DNA of 64,000 nucleotides from Lentilactobacillus curieae. Lineage in GTDB: Bacteria; Bacillota; Bacilli; Lactobacillales; Lactobacillaceae. This document shows positions 24,529-33,626 of the stretch, one piece after another. How positions within the stretch are numbered: the stretch's first letter is position 1; each line of letters begins with the position of its first letter. The stretch lies in NCBI RefSeq assembly GCF_000785105.2, contig NZ_CP018906.1:868001-932000 (forward strand). Direction: 5' to 3'. The notes under the pieces are model-generated. The model ran no database searches. It saw nothing but the letters and a program-made list of their open reading frames with translations, and was not told the origin of the DNA. Both the position numbers and the translations under genes were made by a program.

Positions 24529-25704
24529 GTGAATATTGCAATTTTAGGTTTTGGAACGGTTGGCACAGGAGTATATGAAATAATTAAGAAGGCCAGTCGC
24601 CAAACCACCAACCTTTCAGTTAAGAAGATTTTGATCAGAAAGAATAAAAAAGCTGAATTACCAGAAATGACTGACAGCATTGAAGAAATTTTAAACGATG
24701 ATGATATTGATGTAGTTGTTGAAGTAATTGGTGGAATTGAACCCGCTCATCAATACATCTTGGATGCTTTGAAGCACAAAAAGCACGTAATTACTGCTAA
24801 CAAAGCTGTCATTGCCCGCCATATGGATGAATTTTCTTCAGTAGCGGCTGAAAATGACGTTAAGTTTTACTTCGAATCAAGTGTTGGTGGTGGAATTCCC
24901 TGGATTCAAGGTTTGGAAAGAGCTTTGAGAATCGATGACGTTGATTCAATTACAGGAATTTTTAACGGAACTAGTAATTTCATTCTCGATCAAATGAAGA
25001 AGACTGGTCGTTCATTCAGCGATGTCCTCCTAAATGCTCAGCAATTAGGCTACGCTGAAGCAGATCCAAGTGCTGACATTGATGGATTAGATGTTGCTAA
25101 CAAATTGTGCATCAGTGCTGATATTGCGTACGATATTTTTGTAACTCCTAATGATAATTTACCAATTTTTGGAATTAGAAATATTAGTGAGGAAGACATT
25201 GCTCACTTCACAAGTAAGAATTTAACAGTGAAATTAATGGGTAAAAGTCACCAATTGGGTAACGAGTTTGACTATGTGGTTGAGCCTACGCTCTGCAAGG
25301 CAGAAGCCATTGAAGCAAACGTTCCCGATAATTATAATGTAATTTCCCTTCACGGAAATACCATCGGAACTTTGAAGTTCATGGGCCAAGGTGCTGGGCA
25401 ATTTCCAACTGCTAATGCAGTTATTCAAGACATCTTGGACATATACCAAGAAAAAGAACATTTACGTCGCGAATTTCATAGTAACTTGAAGTTCAACGCT
25501 AATTTGACTAAGAGCGACTACGTTGTGAGATCAGAAATTGATGTTGCAGATATCTTTGCTGACTACCAACCAGAAACGAGAAATGATTACTTGATGGTTC
25601 ACGATGTTCCTGTTGGAACGATGCACAACTTGATGAAGGATGTACTAAAGAAAGACGAGCTAGCATTTATGGCTAGCGTGCCAGCGGAAGGAGGAGTCCT
25701 GTAA
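24529..25704 (+). CDS. hom: Homoserine dehydrogenase lacking the C-terminal ACT domain
   Basis: Reduces aspartate semialdehyde to homoserine. 391 residues from a GTG with GGAGG ten bases upstream: the Rossmann start IAILGFGTVGTGVYE, ITANKAVIARH near residue 98, and the catalytic region SSVGGGIPWIQ, GIFNGTSNFIL, GYAEADPSADIDG. Bacillus Hom is about 430 residues with an ACT domain at the end; here the protein stops at EGGVL without one. Either feedback is lost or sensing lies with the ACT-domain protein across the promoter. Overlaps the aspartokinase start by one base. Confidence 0.93.
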   Translation: MNIAILGFGTVGTGVYEIIKKASRQTTNLSVKKILIRKNKKAELPEMTDSIEEILNDDDIDVVVEVIGGIEPAHQYILDALKHKKHVITANKAVIARHMDEFSSVAAENDVKFYFESSVGGGIPWIQGLERALRIDDVDSITGIFNGTSNFILDQMKKTGRSFSDVLLNAQQLGYAEADPSADIDGLDVANKLCISADIAYDIFVTPNDNLPIFGIRNISEEDIAHFTSKNLTVKLMGKSHQLGNEFDYVVEPTLCKAEAIEANVPDNYNVISLHGNTIGTLKFMGQGAGQFPTANAVIQDILDIYQEKEHLRREFHSNLKFNANLTKSDYVVRSEIDVADIFADYQPETRNDYLMVHDVPVGTMHNLMKDVLKKDELAFMASVPAEGGVL

Positions 25705-27038
25705 TGAAAGTAGCAAAGTTTGGCGGTAGTTCGGTTGCCGATGCCGGCCAGTTCAAAAAGGTCGCAAAAATTGTGAAGTCTGATCCTACTAGACGGATAG
25801 TTGTTGTAAGTGCAGCTGGTAAGTGGCAAGCACAAAAAATTAAGGTTACTGATTTACTGATTGACTCTTTTAACGCAAATGCAAAGCAAGAAGATTTTCA
25901 CCAACCATTTGCGATTGTTCGTCATCGCTTAGTCAAAATTCAAAGCGAATTAGGTTTAACTACAAAAATCGAAGCTGATTTGGATGAAATTGAGGCCAAG
26001 ATTCCATCTGCTACATACGATTATGTTGTGTCGCGGGGGGAATACTTAACTGCTAAACTAATGGCTAACTACATTGGTTATTCATTTATTGATGCAGCTA
26101 AATTCATCACTTTTAGGGATGGTGACGTTGATTTAGGCGCATCAAAACGCAAACTTGAAAACGAAATGTTAGGTTCTCGGTTTGCACTTGTTCCTGGATT
26201 CTACGGTGCCGACGAGGCGGGCAACATTAAACTTATGCCTCGCGGTGGCAGCGATATTACTGGGGCAATCATTGCCAACCTAGTTGACGCTGACTTATAT
26301 GAAAACTGGACTGATGTGTCCGGAGTTAAGGTTGCGGATCCAAGAATCATTGACCACTCAAAGAAAATTGATGAGTTAACATACAGTGAGTTACAAGAGC
26401 TGTCATACATGGGAATCAGTGTTTTTCAAGAGGAAGCTGTTGAACCAGTTAGAGAAAAACACATTCCCATTGCAATTTTAAATACCAATGCACCTTCAGA
26501 AGGTGGAACAATTGTTGCTAGTTCAGTGATTAGTGACAAGCAACAACTTGTTACTGGAATTGCCGGTAAGAAAAACTATGTGGTAATTTCAATTAAGAAA
26601 CACCAACTTAGCCGCCGAATGGATATTCTCCAGTCAGCGATTGAAGTCCTGTCAAAATTTAACGTGATGCCGAATTTCCTACCATCTGGAAATGATGCAG
26701 TCAGCTTTCTAATTGACTTTAACCAGGTGGAAATCGACCTTGATAAAATTGTTAGTGAACTAAAATCTAAGATTGATGTTGATTCAGTTGATTTAAGAAA
26801 GAATATTGCTTTGGTGGCGGCTGTCTCTGCTAAGTTTAGCAAGCATCCAGCAATTGCCGGTAAGATTCTTGAAAAGCTTGATAAGAGTGATATCGATGTT
26901 CATATGGTTGTTCAAGAAGGTTCTGATATTAAGCTTGTAGTCGGAGTGGACAATGATGATTACGAGAGAACAATTCGTGAACTCTACCTGAATAGTAGTG
27001 AAGTAGCGACCAGTAGAATAAGTGCGGTTATTGCGTAA
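25704..27038 (+). CDS. Aspartate kinase
   Basis: Phosphorylates aspartate, the first step toward threonine, lysine and methionine. 444 residues: kinase part with KFGGSSVADAGQF at the start and the phosphate loop MPRGGSDITGAIIA near residue 178; then two ACT-type regions (about 300-365 and 375-440, the second with HPAIAGKILEKLDKSDIDVHMV). This single-chain length matches the threonine-sensitive type rather than the Bacillus alpha/beta lysC arrangement. Being in an operon with hom, it most likely serves threonine synthesis. Confidence 0.93.
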   Translation: MKVAKFGGSSVADAGQFKKVAKIVKSDPTRRIVVVSAAGKWQAQKIKVTDLLIDSFNANAKQEDFHQPFAIVRHRLVKIQSELGLTTKIEADLDEIEAKIPSATYDYVVSRGEYLTAKLMANYIGYSFIDAAKFITFRDGDVDLGASKRKLENEMLGSRFALVPGFYGADEAGNIKLMPRGGSDITGAIIANLVDADLYENWTDVSGVKVADPRIIDHSKKIDELTYSELQELSYMGISVFQEEAVEPVREKHIPIAILNTNAPSEGGTIVASSVISDKQQLVTGIAGKKNYVVISIKKHQLSRRMDILQSAIEVLSKFNVMPNFLPSGNDAVSFLIDFNQVEIDLDKIVSELKSKIDVDSVDLRKNIALVAAVSAKFSKHPAIAGKILEKLDKSDIDVHMVVQEGSDIKLVVGVDNDDYERTIRELYLNSSEVATSRISAVIA

Positions 27039-27044
27039 AGTAAA

Positions 27045-27085
27045 AAGGAGCCATGATGTTTCAACATCATGGCTCCTTTTTTTCA
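27045..27085. terminator. Bidirectional terminator after aspartokinase
   Basis: A 17-pair stem, 27045-27061 with 27064-27080, with a T run after and A run before. Shared with the convergent cation-efflux gene. Confidence 0.92.
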
Positions 27086-27093
27086 TTAACAAT

Positions 27094-27702
27094 CTATTTT
27101 AAACCATCTGAAATCGATTCCCATCCTTCGCTAGCAATGAAGTAAACTAATACCAGGGCGAAAACTGAGTCTGCCCACCACCAACCCAGAAATGTAGTGA
27201 GTACGGCGCCAACAAGAACCGTTCCTGCCATATAGGCACAGGTGATGTTGCACATGCCATCTTCGACTAAGGCGTCAGAACCTAACAGCTGACCGTAATT
27301 TCTCTTTTTTAATGTCAAAATCGGCATCAATAGGACTGACAGAATGGCAATTGTAATTCCCGACGGACTGCTTTCTGCTGGAGTATGCGTTGCTAAATTG
27401 TAGATTGATACGATAACCACATAAACTGAAAGCAACAACAGAATCGAACCAACGATTAATGATGACCGTTTTTCCGCAGTCTCAATTTGTTCTGCCGATG
27501 CTTCGGCAAGCTCTTTTTTTAATCGCCAAATCAAAGCAAAACCTGCGACGATTTCAAGGAGACTATCTAGGCCGAACGCAACCAATAAAATAGAATGAGC
27601 GGTTATCCCAGAGATAACTCCAACCAAAAATTCGAACGCCATCCATGAATTGGAAAAGTATTCGGTTCGCAAGGCTTTTGTTGCGATTGCACTATTCCCC
27701 AT
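27094..27702 (-). CDS. Cation-diffusion-facilitator-like membrane protein
   Basis: 202 residues, five or six membrane segments. [23 protein letters not shown] near residue 50 and the late [20 protein letters not shown] (about 175-195) resemble the metal-binding membrane helices of cation diffusion facilitators. It lacks the cytoplasmic C-terminal domain of full-length members (about 290 residues), so it is a short form. The ATG at 27702 follows AGGGGG inside the end of the ArsR gene. The pair suggests metal-controlled efflux; the metal is unknown. Confidence 0.75.
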   Translation of the reverse strand: MGNSAIATKALRTEYFSNSWMAFEFLVGVISGITAHSILLVAFGLDSLLEIVAGFALIWRLKKELAEASAEQIETAEKRSSLIVGSILLLLSVYVVIVSIYNLATHTPAESSPSGITIAILSVLLMPILTLKKRNYGQLLGSDALVEDGMCNITCAYMAGTVLVGAVLTTFLGWWWADSVFALVLVYFIASEGWESISDGLK

Positions 27703-28018
27703 GTTTTTTCCCCCTAGACACGTGGTCAGCATGTTCAAGCATTTCGTTAATAATGTCTAAAATATGCGGATCATCTAATTTGTAGTACATTTGTTTTCCT
27801 TCCCGACGAGTGGAAACTAATTGATGCTTTCTAAGTAAAGCCAACTGATGGGAAATTACCGATTGTTCAATGTTCAGTGCTTCCTGTAATTCGGAAACAT
27901 TAAGTTCCCGTTGCTCTAAAATGTAGAGCAATTGCAATCTGGTTGGGTTTGAAAGAATTTTAAATATTCGCTCGGACTCTATCAGTTCGCGCTGATTGAT
28001 GTTTTTAATGTTATTCAT
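27692..28018 (-). CDS. ArsR/SmtB-family repressor
   Basis: 108 residues with one winged helix-turn-helix: [28 protein letters not shown], then [28 protein letters not shown] as recognition helix and wing. Proteins of this family leave DNA when they bind metal. Candidate ligands here are Asp and His residues of the C-terminal helix ([18 protein letters not shown]); no cysteines are present, which argues against arsenic or cadmium sensing. A 16-base palindrome abuts its start. It heads an operon with the efflux-like gene. Confidence 0.9.
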   Translation of the reverse strand: MNNIKNINQRELIESERIFKILSNPTRLQLLYILEQRELNVSELQEALNIEQSVISHQLALLRKHQLVSTRREGKQMYYKLDDPHILDIINEMLEHADHVSRGKKHGE

Positions 28019-28034
28019 ATGTTAAATTTAACAT
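28019..28034. promoter_or_regulatory. Palindromic operator for the ArsR-type repressor
   Basis: ATGTTAAATTTAACAT, a perfect 16-base palindrome next to the ArsR start codon (28018) and 62 bases before the divergent acetyltransferase start. Its position suggests autoregulation and possible control of both directions. Confidence 0.65.
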
Positions 28035-28095
28035 GTGTAAAAGGTTTGCTCAAGTGGTATATTCAAAAACAACAAAATTAAAGGAGTTGATATTA

Positions 28096-28578
28096 GTGAA
28101 AATTAGGCATATTCAACCTAAAGATGACCCACAATTAGCTACAATCATTCGTCATTTACTGAAGTCGTTTGGACTTGATAAACCAGGAACTGCTTATTTT
28201 GACCCTGAACTGGAACATCTTAGTGATTACTACGCCCAGTCGAAAAAACGTGAATATTTTGTTTTGGTGGACGATAATGATCGCGTACTCGGTGGTAATG
28301 GAATTGCAGAATATGATCCGCAAAATGGAGTTGCTGAACTTCAAAAACTATACATATCTGAATCTGCCCAGGGTAATCATATGAGTTTTAAGTTAATTGA
28401 TGCTGCCCTGGAGTTTGCAAAGCAAGCTGGGTATCGTGAGGTATACTTAGAAACGCACCATGACTTAGCAGCTGCGGTCCATCTATATCAGCGTTATGGT
28501 TTCCGGAAACTTGATGGTCCACTAGGTGGTGGTGAACACTCTGAAATGGATATTTTCTTCGCGTATCCGTTGGTATAA
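28096..28578 (+). CDS. GNAT-family N-acetyltransferase
   Basis: 160 residues from a GTG at 28096 with AAGGAG nine bases upstream; the frame before it runs through the operator. The acetyl-CoA fold is visible: AELQKLYISESAQGNHMSFKLIDAAL (about 83-108) in place of the usual Q/RxxGxG loop, and a C-terminal AVHLYQRYGFRKLDG. The loop reads SAQGNH, weaker than the consensus. Substrate unknown. Its neighbours give no clear clue beyond the shared operator with the ArsR gene. Confidence 0.85.
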   Translation: MKIRHIQPKDDPQLATIIRHLLKSFGLDKPGTAYFDPELEHLSDYYAQSKKREYFVLVDDNDRVLGGNGIAEYDPQNGVAELQKLYISESAQGNHMSFKLIDAALEFAKQAGYREVYLETHHDLAAAVHLYQRYGFRKLDGPLGGGEHSEMDIFFAYPLV

Positions 28579-28650
28579 CTAGAGGCAAAGATTCTTTGCT
28601 AGTCAAGGAGATAAAATGCCAGTATTCTCAAAGTGAAAGAAGGGATAAAC

Positions 28651-29259
28651 GTGGAATTTGGTAATCGAATTAAGCAGGGACGCATTAATAAGGGACTGAC
28701 TCAGCAGGAAGTTGCCGATGAACTAAGCGTGTCACGGCAGACGATTTCAAGTTGGGAAAATGAGAAGAGCTACCCTGATATTAATAGTCTGATTGATTTA
28801 AGTAATAAATATCAAATTTCACTAGACGTCCTTCTTAAGGAGGATACTGGGATGAAAGAATATTTAGAAAAGCAAATGGTGTTGAAGAGAATTAAGCCAA
28901 TTGGTCGGGCATTAATTGCTCTGGATTTATTGTTAGTACTAATTATGACGCTAAATATTTTTGAGATTGTTAAGGTACGTGGCATAGAGATGTTGGTTAT
29001 GTTAGTTGTGCTATTAATCACACTATATGCTCTAACTAGTTTCAATGATTTCGAACTAGAATTGACTGGCAAACACCGGTTTCCCAAGCTGGTAGCATTT
29101 ATATCTGGTAATTATATGTGGTATTTGATTTTAGCCACCGGATTAATTTCTATCGGTTCGTACTTTGTATTTGGTTTAAGTCAATTGTCTGGATTTTTTA
29201 CGGGTACTGTTTGCGCTTTGATCGTTTTTAAGTTGGCGGTTAAATATAGAAAAAGATGA
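28651..29259 (+). CDS. XRE-type HTH protein with membrane domain
   Basis: 202 residues from a GTG at 28651 (AAGGGA upstream). N-terminal helix-turn-helix GLTQQEVADELSVSRQTISSWENEKSYPD (about 14-42), then a linker, then about four hydrophobic segments (about 88-108, 113-130, 152-172, 178-195). A DNA-binding domain tethered to the membrane occurs in many Firmicutes; targets are unknown. A related protein lies on the other strand at 29712-30341. A strong terminator follows. Confidence 0.82.
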   Translation: MEFGNRIKQGRINKGLTQQEVADELSVSRQTISSWENEKSYPDINSLIDLSNKYQISLDVLLKEDTGMKEYLEKQMVLKRIKPIGRALIALDLLLVLIMTLNIFEIVKVRGIEMLVMLVVLLITLYALTSFNDFELELTGKHRFPKLVAFISGNYMWYLILATGLISIGSYFVFGLSQLSGFFTGTVCALIVFKLAVKYRKR

Positions 29260-29267
29260 GTATAAAG

Positions 29268-29301
29268 AAGATGGTGTGCGGTAATCGCACACCATCTTTT
29301 T
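29268..29301 (+). terminator. Terminator
   Basis: AAGATGGTGTGCG (29268-29280) / CGCACACCATCTT (29286-29298) and T run. Confidence 0.92.
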
Positions 29302-29484
29302 TAGATAAGAAATATTTCCACGTTGAAATAGCTTTAAACATTTTTGGTTATTCGTAAGCTATTAATGTTGGTATAACAGTAATGCTTTAAAATAAAGCCT
29401 ATGTATTTTAAAAATTATATTGATTAATAAATTATGTAGTTGTGTAATTTGGTTATAAATATTTTTTTGAATGGAGAGATAATT

Positions 29485-29682
29485 ATGGAAAAGCATAGAC
29501 AATTTTACAAGTCGTTTGATTTTTGGATTGGGTTCGTGTTAATAGTTGCTAATTTATACAGTTGTATAACTGTTGAAAAATTTCATGGTTGGTCAGCGGT
29601 ATTTGATGCAATCGGATTAATTTTGGGATTGGTTTTAGTGATTGGGTCTATTGTGACACAGATAAAGTTGAATAAAAAATAA
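29485..29682 (+). CDS. Small membrane protein, 65 residues, unknown
   Basis: ATG at 29485 with GGAGAG upstream; the in-frame TTG at 29440 has no ribosome site. Two hydrophobic segments (about 12-28 and 38-58) and a basic tail QIKLNKK. No family recognised. It lies between two XRE-type membrane regulators and could be the partner of one of them, but nothing in the sequence proves it. Confidence 0.65.
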   Translation: MEKHRQFYKSFDFWIGFVLIVANLYSCITVEKFHGWSAVFDAIGLILGLVLVIGSIVTQIKLNKK

Positions 29683-29711
29683 GCATCAACTACCTCACTA
29701 TAAGTATGGCA

Positions 29712-30341
29712 TTAATTATGAATATTGTTTTTTAATTTAGGACGCAAAAAAATAAGGACGCTGAGGCTTACTGAAATTGTAAAGATAAGCAGGAATTCGC
29801 CTGTAAATGAACCTAGAATTCCAGCAAAGTCACTTGGAAGATTTCTTTGAAAGTTGGAATTTAATCCAATTGTTAAACCATTAATGAATAGAATTAGAAA
29901 GAAAAATCCAGTTGCAGAGGCAATTTTTCTAGGTTTTAAGTCATTCCAGTAGGGATAATAGGAAATAAGTACTACTAAACAAATTGTTAGTAAGATTGGA
30001 ACTATTGATAAATGAAAATTGTTGATACCAAACATATGAATATAACTAAAAATTAAAAGGATAATGCATAGACAATAAGAAATGTTAAAAAACCGTTGTT
30101 TTTGTTTTAGCTGTTTTTCCTGTTCAAGTACAGCGGGAAGTCCCTTAGTATCAATTAGAAGATCATCCATTGAAATTCCGAATAATTCGCTCATCTTGAT
30201 TAAACTGTTCATGTCCGGGGAATTTCTATCTGTTTCCCAACCTGATATGGTCTTTCTTGAAACGTGAAGTTGCTTTGATAAGTCTAGCTGAGTCATATTT
30301 TTTTGTTTTCTGCACATCTTTATTTTTTCCGATACATTCAT
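29712..30341 (-). CDS. XRE-type HTH protein with membrane domain
   Basis: 209 residues from the ATG at 30341. N-terminal helix-turn-helix NMTQLDLSKQLHVSRKTISGWETDRNSPDMNSL (about 15-47), then five hydrophobic segments up to residue 200. Same architecture as the gene at 28651-29259 on the other strand, though the membrane parts are not obviously similar. The ribosome site is weak (AAGGT). Targets unknown. It borders the accessory region that begins near 30.4 kb. Confidence 0.8.
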   Translation of the reverse strand: MNVSEKIKMCRKQKNMTQLDLSKQLHVSRKTISGWETDRNSPDMNSLIKMSELFGISMDDLLIDTKGLPAVLEQEKQLKQKQRFFNISYCLCIILLIFSYIHMFGINNFHLSIVPILLTICLVVLISYYPYWNDLKPRKIASATGFFFLILFINGLTIGLNSNFQRNLPSDFAGILGSFTGEFLLIFTISVSLSVLIFLRPKLKNNIHN

Positions 30342-30428
30342 GACCAATCTACCTTAGTAATATATGTTTTCTCAATAGCAAGGAACTACTTTAAATGGAG
30401 TCCAAGTATTTATATCTAAAAGTATATC

Positions 30429-30460
30429 ATTAAATAATTCGTAAAGACTGATTATTTAGG
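30429..30460 (+). repeat. 32-base direct repeat, left copy
   Basis: Matches 35473-35504 at 30 of 32 positions, including 21 identical bases from CGTAAAGACTGA onward. Together the copies bracket the 5-kb block of secreted-protein genes. No integrase or transposase lies between them. Confidence 0.8.
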
Positions 30461-31084
30461 ACTCAGAGCGATTACATTTAAAATAAATAACATTAGTGTT
30501 TTTCTTTTTGTTGGAGGTCGTTGCTGACAAATAACCTCTTGCAAATGTGGTTAAAATAGCCCCTAATATCCATACTGGATGAGGTGTACCCCAAAAGTTA
30601 AAGTAAATATTTGCTTGTCTTTCTTTCCTAGGCGGCACAGACTCGATAGTGTATCGACAATGTGCCGCCTAGTTTCATTTGTATTCGTTTACTATTTGTA
30701 ATAGATTTTTTAAGCAATTCACGATCTAAGCGCGTGATGATACGTAGACTTTGCTGGAGTTATTTGCCTGAAAGTGGCGTGAGAGTGCGTCTATGTAACA
30801 TTGAAAATAATGACTACCGATACTAGGAGCATTTGACGTTGGTTTTATTAGATAACCGAGTTAATGCATAAAATCTTTGTTGATTTTCGAAAAGCACGTC
30901 GAAATTAAATTGGCCATTATAACTTTTATGGTTATGATTTAACGCTAACTTACTTGGGTAATAAATACGATCAATCCTTCAACGACGGCGTTTATGCACT
31001 TATAAGAAATAACTATTGTATTTAGATGATGTTGAGCTATACTTAATTTGTGAAAACAATAATATGTATTAGGGGAGAAGAAAT
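30461..31084. other. Geneless, AT-rich stretch with one large hairpin
   Basis: Apart from the inverted repeat at 30628-30672 and the promoter area before 31085, I see no gene here. A minus-strand frame (30456-30638) begins inside the hairpin and has no ribosome site. The stretch may hold decayed sequence from earlier rearrangement. Confidence 0.5.
30628..30672. repeat. Long perfect inverted repeat
   Basis: CTAGGCGGCACA (30628-30639) / TGTGCCGCCTAG (30661-30672), with a nested TCGATA/TATCGA in the loop. GC-rich in an AT-rich stretch. It has a weak T run after it, so it may be a terminator or the remains of a small palindromic element. Confidence 0.7.
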
Positions 31085-31924
31085 ATGAAAATTTATAATT
31101 TATGTTTACAAGCGGGGTTAATTAGCGCCGTAGCCATGGGTATGGTGTTGACAAGTACCGACATTGAGACCCAAGCAAGCACCGGCATTGACGTAACGAC
31201 TGCTAAGGCAGTGGTTAAACCAACAGCTACCAAGGCTAAATCAATACATAAACCAACGACTATAGTTAAGCCAAGTAGACCGGCTAATAAAAAAGTGAAA
31301 CCAGTCAGAGCCACTAAGGCAACTACGTTAAAACACCAAGTCAAGCCAGCCAAAACGACTAAGCAAAAAAATTCTAAAAACGCAACTAAACGGACTGCTA
31401 AGCACGTAGTGATGAAGAATCAAGCAGCTAACGCGACTAGAAAATCGACTAAATCAGTTAAAAACTCAACTGAGTATCGGGAAGTAAAGACGCGCTACAC
31501 AACCAAGAAAAATAAGCGGGGCAAGACATCAACCAAACAACAAATTATTAGGCGGAAAGTTGTCGCTGACAAGCCGGCGGCTAAACCGGTCACAGTTACC
31601 CCAGCTCCAAGCGAGGAACCCGCTAACAATCAAAATACGACTACCCCAGCTGACAACGCAACTACTCAACCAACGACAGACAATCAAAACAGTAGTTCAG
31701 CTACCACAACGGTCTTAAGTGCCGAGGATGCTAAAAAGAACCAAGACGCCACTAAAGAAAATATTCGCTTACAACCAGCTTTAACCCAATCGCAGATTGG
31801 TGCTAATCAGGGGCAACTTGCTTATGACATTACTGGATCCGTTTCCAATGTCGTTGGTCAAGGGACAGCAATTGTTAATTCAATTTGCCAAGTAGTTTCA
31901 ACAATTCGGAATCTATTTAGATAA
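31085..31924 (+). CDS. Secreted Lys/Thr-rich protein, unknown
   Basis: 279 residues. A signal peptide (about 1-30) is followed by a long low-complexity basic region (about 35-160, repeats of Lys, Thr, Ala, Val with TTKQKNSKNATKRTAK), then a Pro/Thr/Asn-rich part and a short C-terminal domain (about 225-279) with hydrophobic positions. No LPxTG anchor. The charge suggests it sticks to acidic wall or envelope polymers, or to DNA. Ribosome site GGGGAG. First gene of the accessory block; the next gene starts 27 bases after its stop. Confidence 0.7.
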   Translation: MKIYNLCLQAGLISAVAMGMVLTSTDIETQASTGIDVTTAKAVVKPTATKAKSIHKPTTIVKPSRPANKKVKPVRATKATTLKHQVKPAKTTKQKNSKNATKRTAKHVVMKNQAANATRKSTKSVKNSTEYREVKTRYTTKKNKRGKTSTKQQIIRRKVVADKPAAKPVTVTPAPSEEPANNQNTTTPADNATTQPTTDNQNSSSATTTVLSAEDAKKNQDATKENIRLQPALTQSQIGANQGQLAYDITGSVSNVVGQGTAIVNSICQVVSTIRNLFR

Positions 31925-31951
31925 CCAGCACATTGAAAGTGGGGGACAGAG

Positions 31952-33174
31952 TTGAGGATTAAACAATTAATCGCTGTATTTATTGGGGCAACGGCGATTG
32001 GAACAGTTACTATGTATAGCAATTCTAAACCAGTGATGGCATATGCGGATGCTACTGCAGCTTAAATAATAACAACGATAATAATAATGACAATGATGAC
32101 AATACTAATGGTCAAGGAGATCGTGAACCAGGTGTCATTGGGGGAAATGATCAAGGTGGCGCTATTGGTGGCGATGCAGGTGCTGGTGGAGCAACGACTG
32201 GCGGTACAACAGCTGGGGCAACAGCGATTGGAACAGTTACTATTTATAGCACTTCTAAACCAGTGATGGCGTATGCGGATACTACTGCATCTTCAAATAA
32301 CAACAACGATAATAATGATGACAATGATGACAATACTAATGGTCAAGGAGATCGTGAACCAGGTGTCATTGGGGGAAATGATCAAGGTGGAGCTATTGGT
32401 GGCGATGCAGGTGCTGGTGGAGCAACGACTGGCGGTACAACAGCTGGGGCAACCGTAACCAGTGGAGTTGGGGCTGGTACAACGACAACAAATCCACAGA
32501 ATCCTACAAATTATGGCTCGGTAAATAAACAACCTTCTGCTTCTACCAGTGATAATGAAGAAAAAAATAATAATTTGGACGCTTATCAGCGTTCTAGAGG
32601 AAATTTGAACCAAACAGCAAGTAACACTAATCAATCTTCTCAAACTAGTGAACGGTTAAATAAAAAAAGTGAATCAGCGTTCAGAAAGAAATCTTCTATG
32701 AATAGAAATCAGTATGTCAAAAAGACTAATGTAGGGAAAACAAATACTTTTAAAAACGCATCATCGAAATACGTTTACCCTGGTTCTGGTTCAAACTTTA
32801 AGTGGAAGAAGATGTATTCAAAGACAGGCCGTAGTGCTGGGCACATTGAGGTTGACTCGACGGTTTATGCTGTTACGGAGTTCGAAAAACATTTCGACAT
32901 TCAGATAAATGTAAAAAAAATAACAATACATTTGACTCCTCATTTTGAAAAGAACATCAATAAGATCAAACGCTATTTAACCGGTATGAAACATTTGAAT
33001 TATAAATTAACCAGATATTATGATGTAGATAGTGGTGCAGTTTACTATAAGGATGTAATCACTTGGTATACTAATAGAAAACATAATAAGGTTTTGGGAA
33101 AATCAGCTTACTTTAGTTCACGACTTATTAATAACAGTCACCATAGGGCAATTTATATTTTGGAGGTAATTTAA
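31952..33174 (+). pseudogene. Secreted Asn/Asp/Gly-rich surface protein gene, broken by a one-base deletion
   Basis: A TTG at 31952 with GGGGGA upstream begins a signal peptide (LRIKQLIAVFIGATAIG...VMAYADATAA) that meets TAA at 32063-32065. The other frame then stays open to 33174 through an Asn/Asp/Gly-rich region and a C-terminal domain of about 130 residues of unknown fold. Adding one base near 32063, as in the second copy of the internal duplication (TCA for TA), would join both parts. The GTG at 32263 that opens the second part has no good ribosome site. Either a pseudogene, a slippage-dependent gene or a read error. Confidence 0.7.
31985..32445 (+). repeat. Tandem duplication of 230/231 bases
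   Basis: Copy 1 is 31985-32214 and copy 2 is 32215-32445, highly similar, each starting at GGGGCAAC, which occurs a third time at 32446-32453. The repeat unit includes half of the signal peptide, so copy 2 places a signal-like segment inside the mature protein. The unequal lengths come from the deletion that breaks the frame in copy 1. Confidence 0.9.
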
Positions 33175-33608
33175 TGAAAAGGTATATAAATATAGTGCTT
33201 TTTATCAGTTGCTTATTATTAACGATATCATTTGGTCATGGCAGCACCGCCAGCGCAAATTACACAAGCTGGCGTGAGTATAATACTAAGTTATTTGGAT
33301 TAGCTAAGAAACAGCAGATTTTAAATTATGACGGGAGTAATATGGGAATGTATTTGGAATTTTATCAGAATAAATATTTCAAGGAGACAAAAGGTACAAA
33401 ATATAAATATAATCCGAAAACGAGAACAGTCATATTAAGATATGTTAATAATCATAAAACGCCTAAAACAAAATACAATTATCGAAAATTGATAATTTCC
33501 AACGGACATAAAAGGCCAATAATCAAATATTATTACAAGCTAGGAAAAGGTAAATTTTTATTTACTAATAAAGTTAAATACTGGATGGTAAAAAACATTT
33601 ACTTTTAA
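33174..33608 (+). CDS. Small secreted protein, unknown
   Basis: 144 residues with a clear signal peptide (MKRYINIVLFISCLLLTISF, cut near STASA about residue 28). The mature part is basic, rich in Tyr, Lys and Asn, without cysteines. Its ATG overlaps the stop of the preceding frame by one base (TAATG), so it depends on translation or read-through from upstream, and a GGAGG lies 9 bases before it. No family recognised. Confidence 0.65.
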   Translation: MKRYINIVLFISCLLLTISFGHGSTASANYTSWREYNTKLFGLAKKQQILNYDGSNMGMYLEFYQNKYFKETKGTKYKYNPKTRTVILRYVNNHKTPKTKYNYRKLIISNGHKRPIIKYYYKLGKGKFLFTNKVKYWMVKNIYF

Positions 33609-33626
33609 GAAATGGAGATATAGTTG

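Noticed and set aside
30456-30638. 60-codon minus-strand frame in the spacer at 30.5 kb
   Set aside because: It begins inside the 45-base palindrome, has no ribosome site, and its sequence matches nothing I recognise.
31985-32445. CRISPR or satellite-type repeat array
   Set aside because: Only two full units, coding in nature, differing by drift and a one-base deletion; no spacer-repeat pattern.
32263-33174. Treating the second frame of the surface gene as an intact gene with a GTG start
   Set aside because: The GTG has no good ribosome site, falls after a signal peptide-like segment and inside a duplicated unit; a broken longer gene explains it better.
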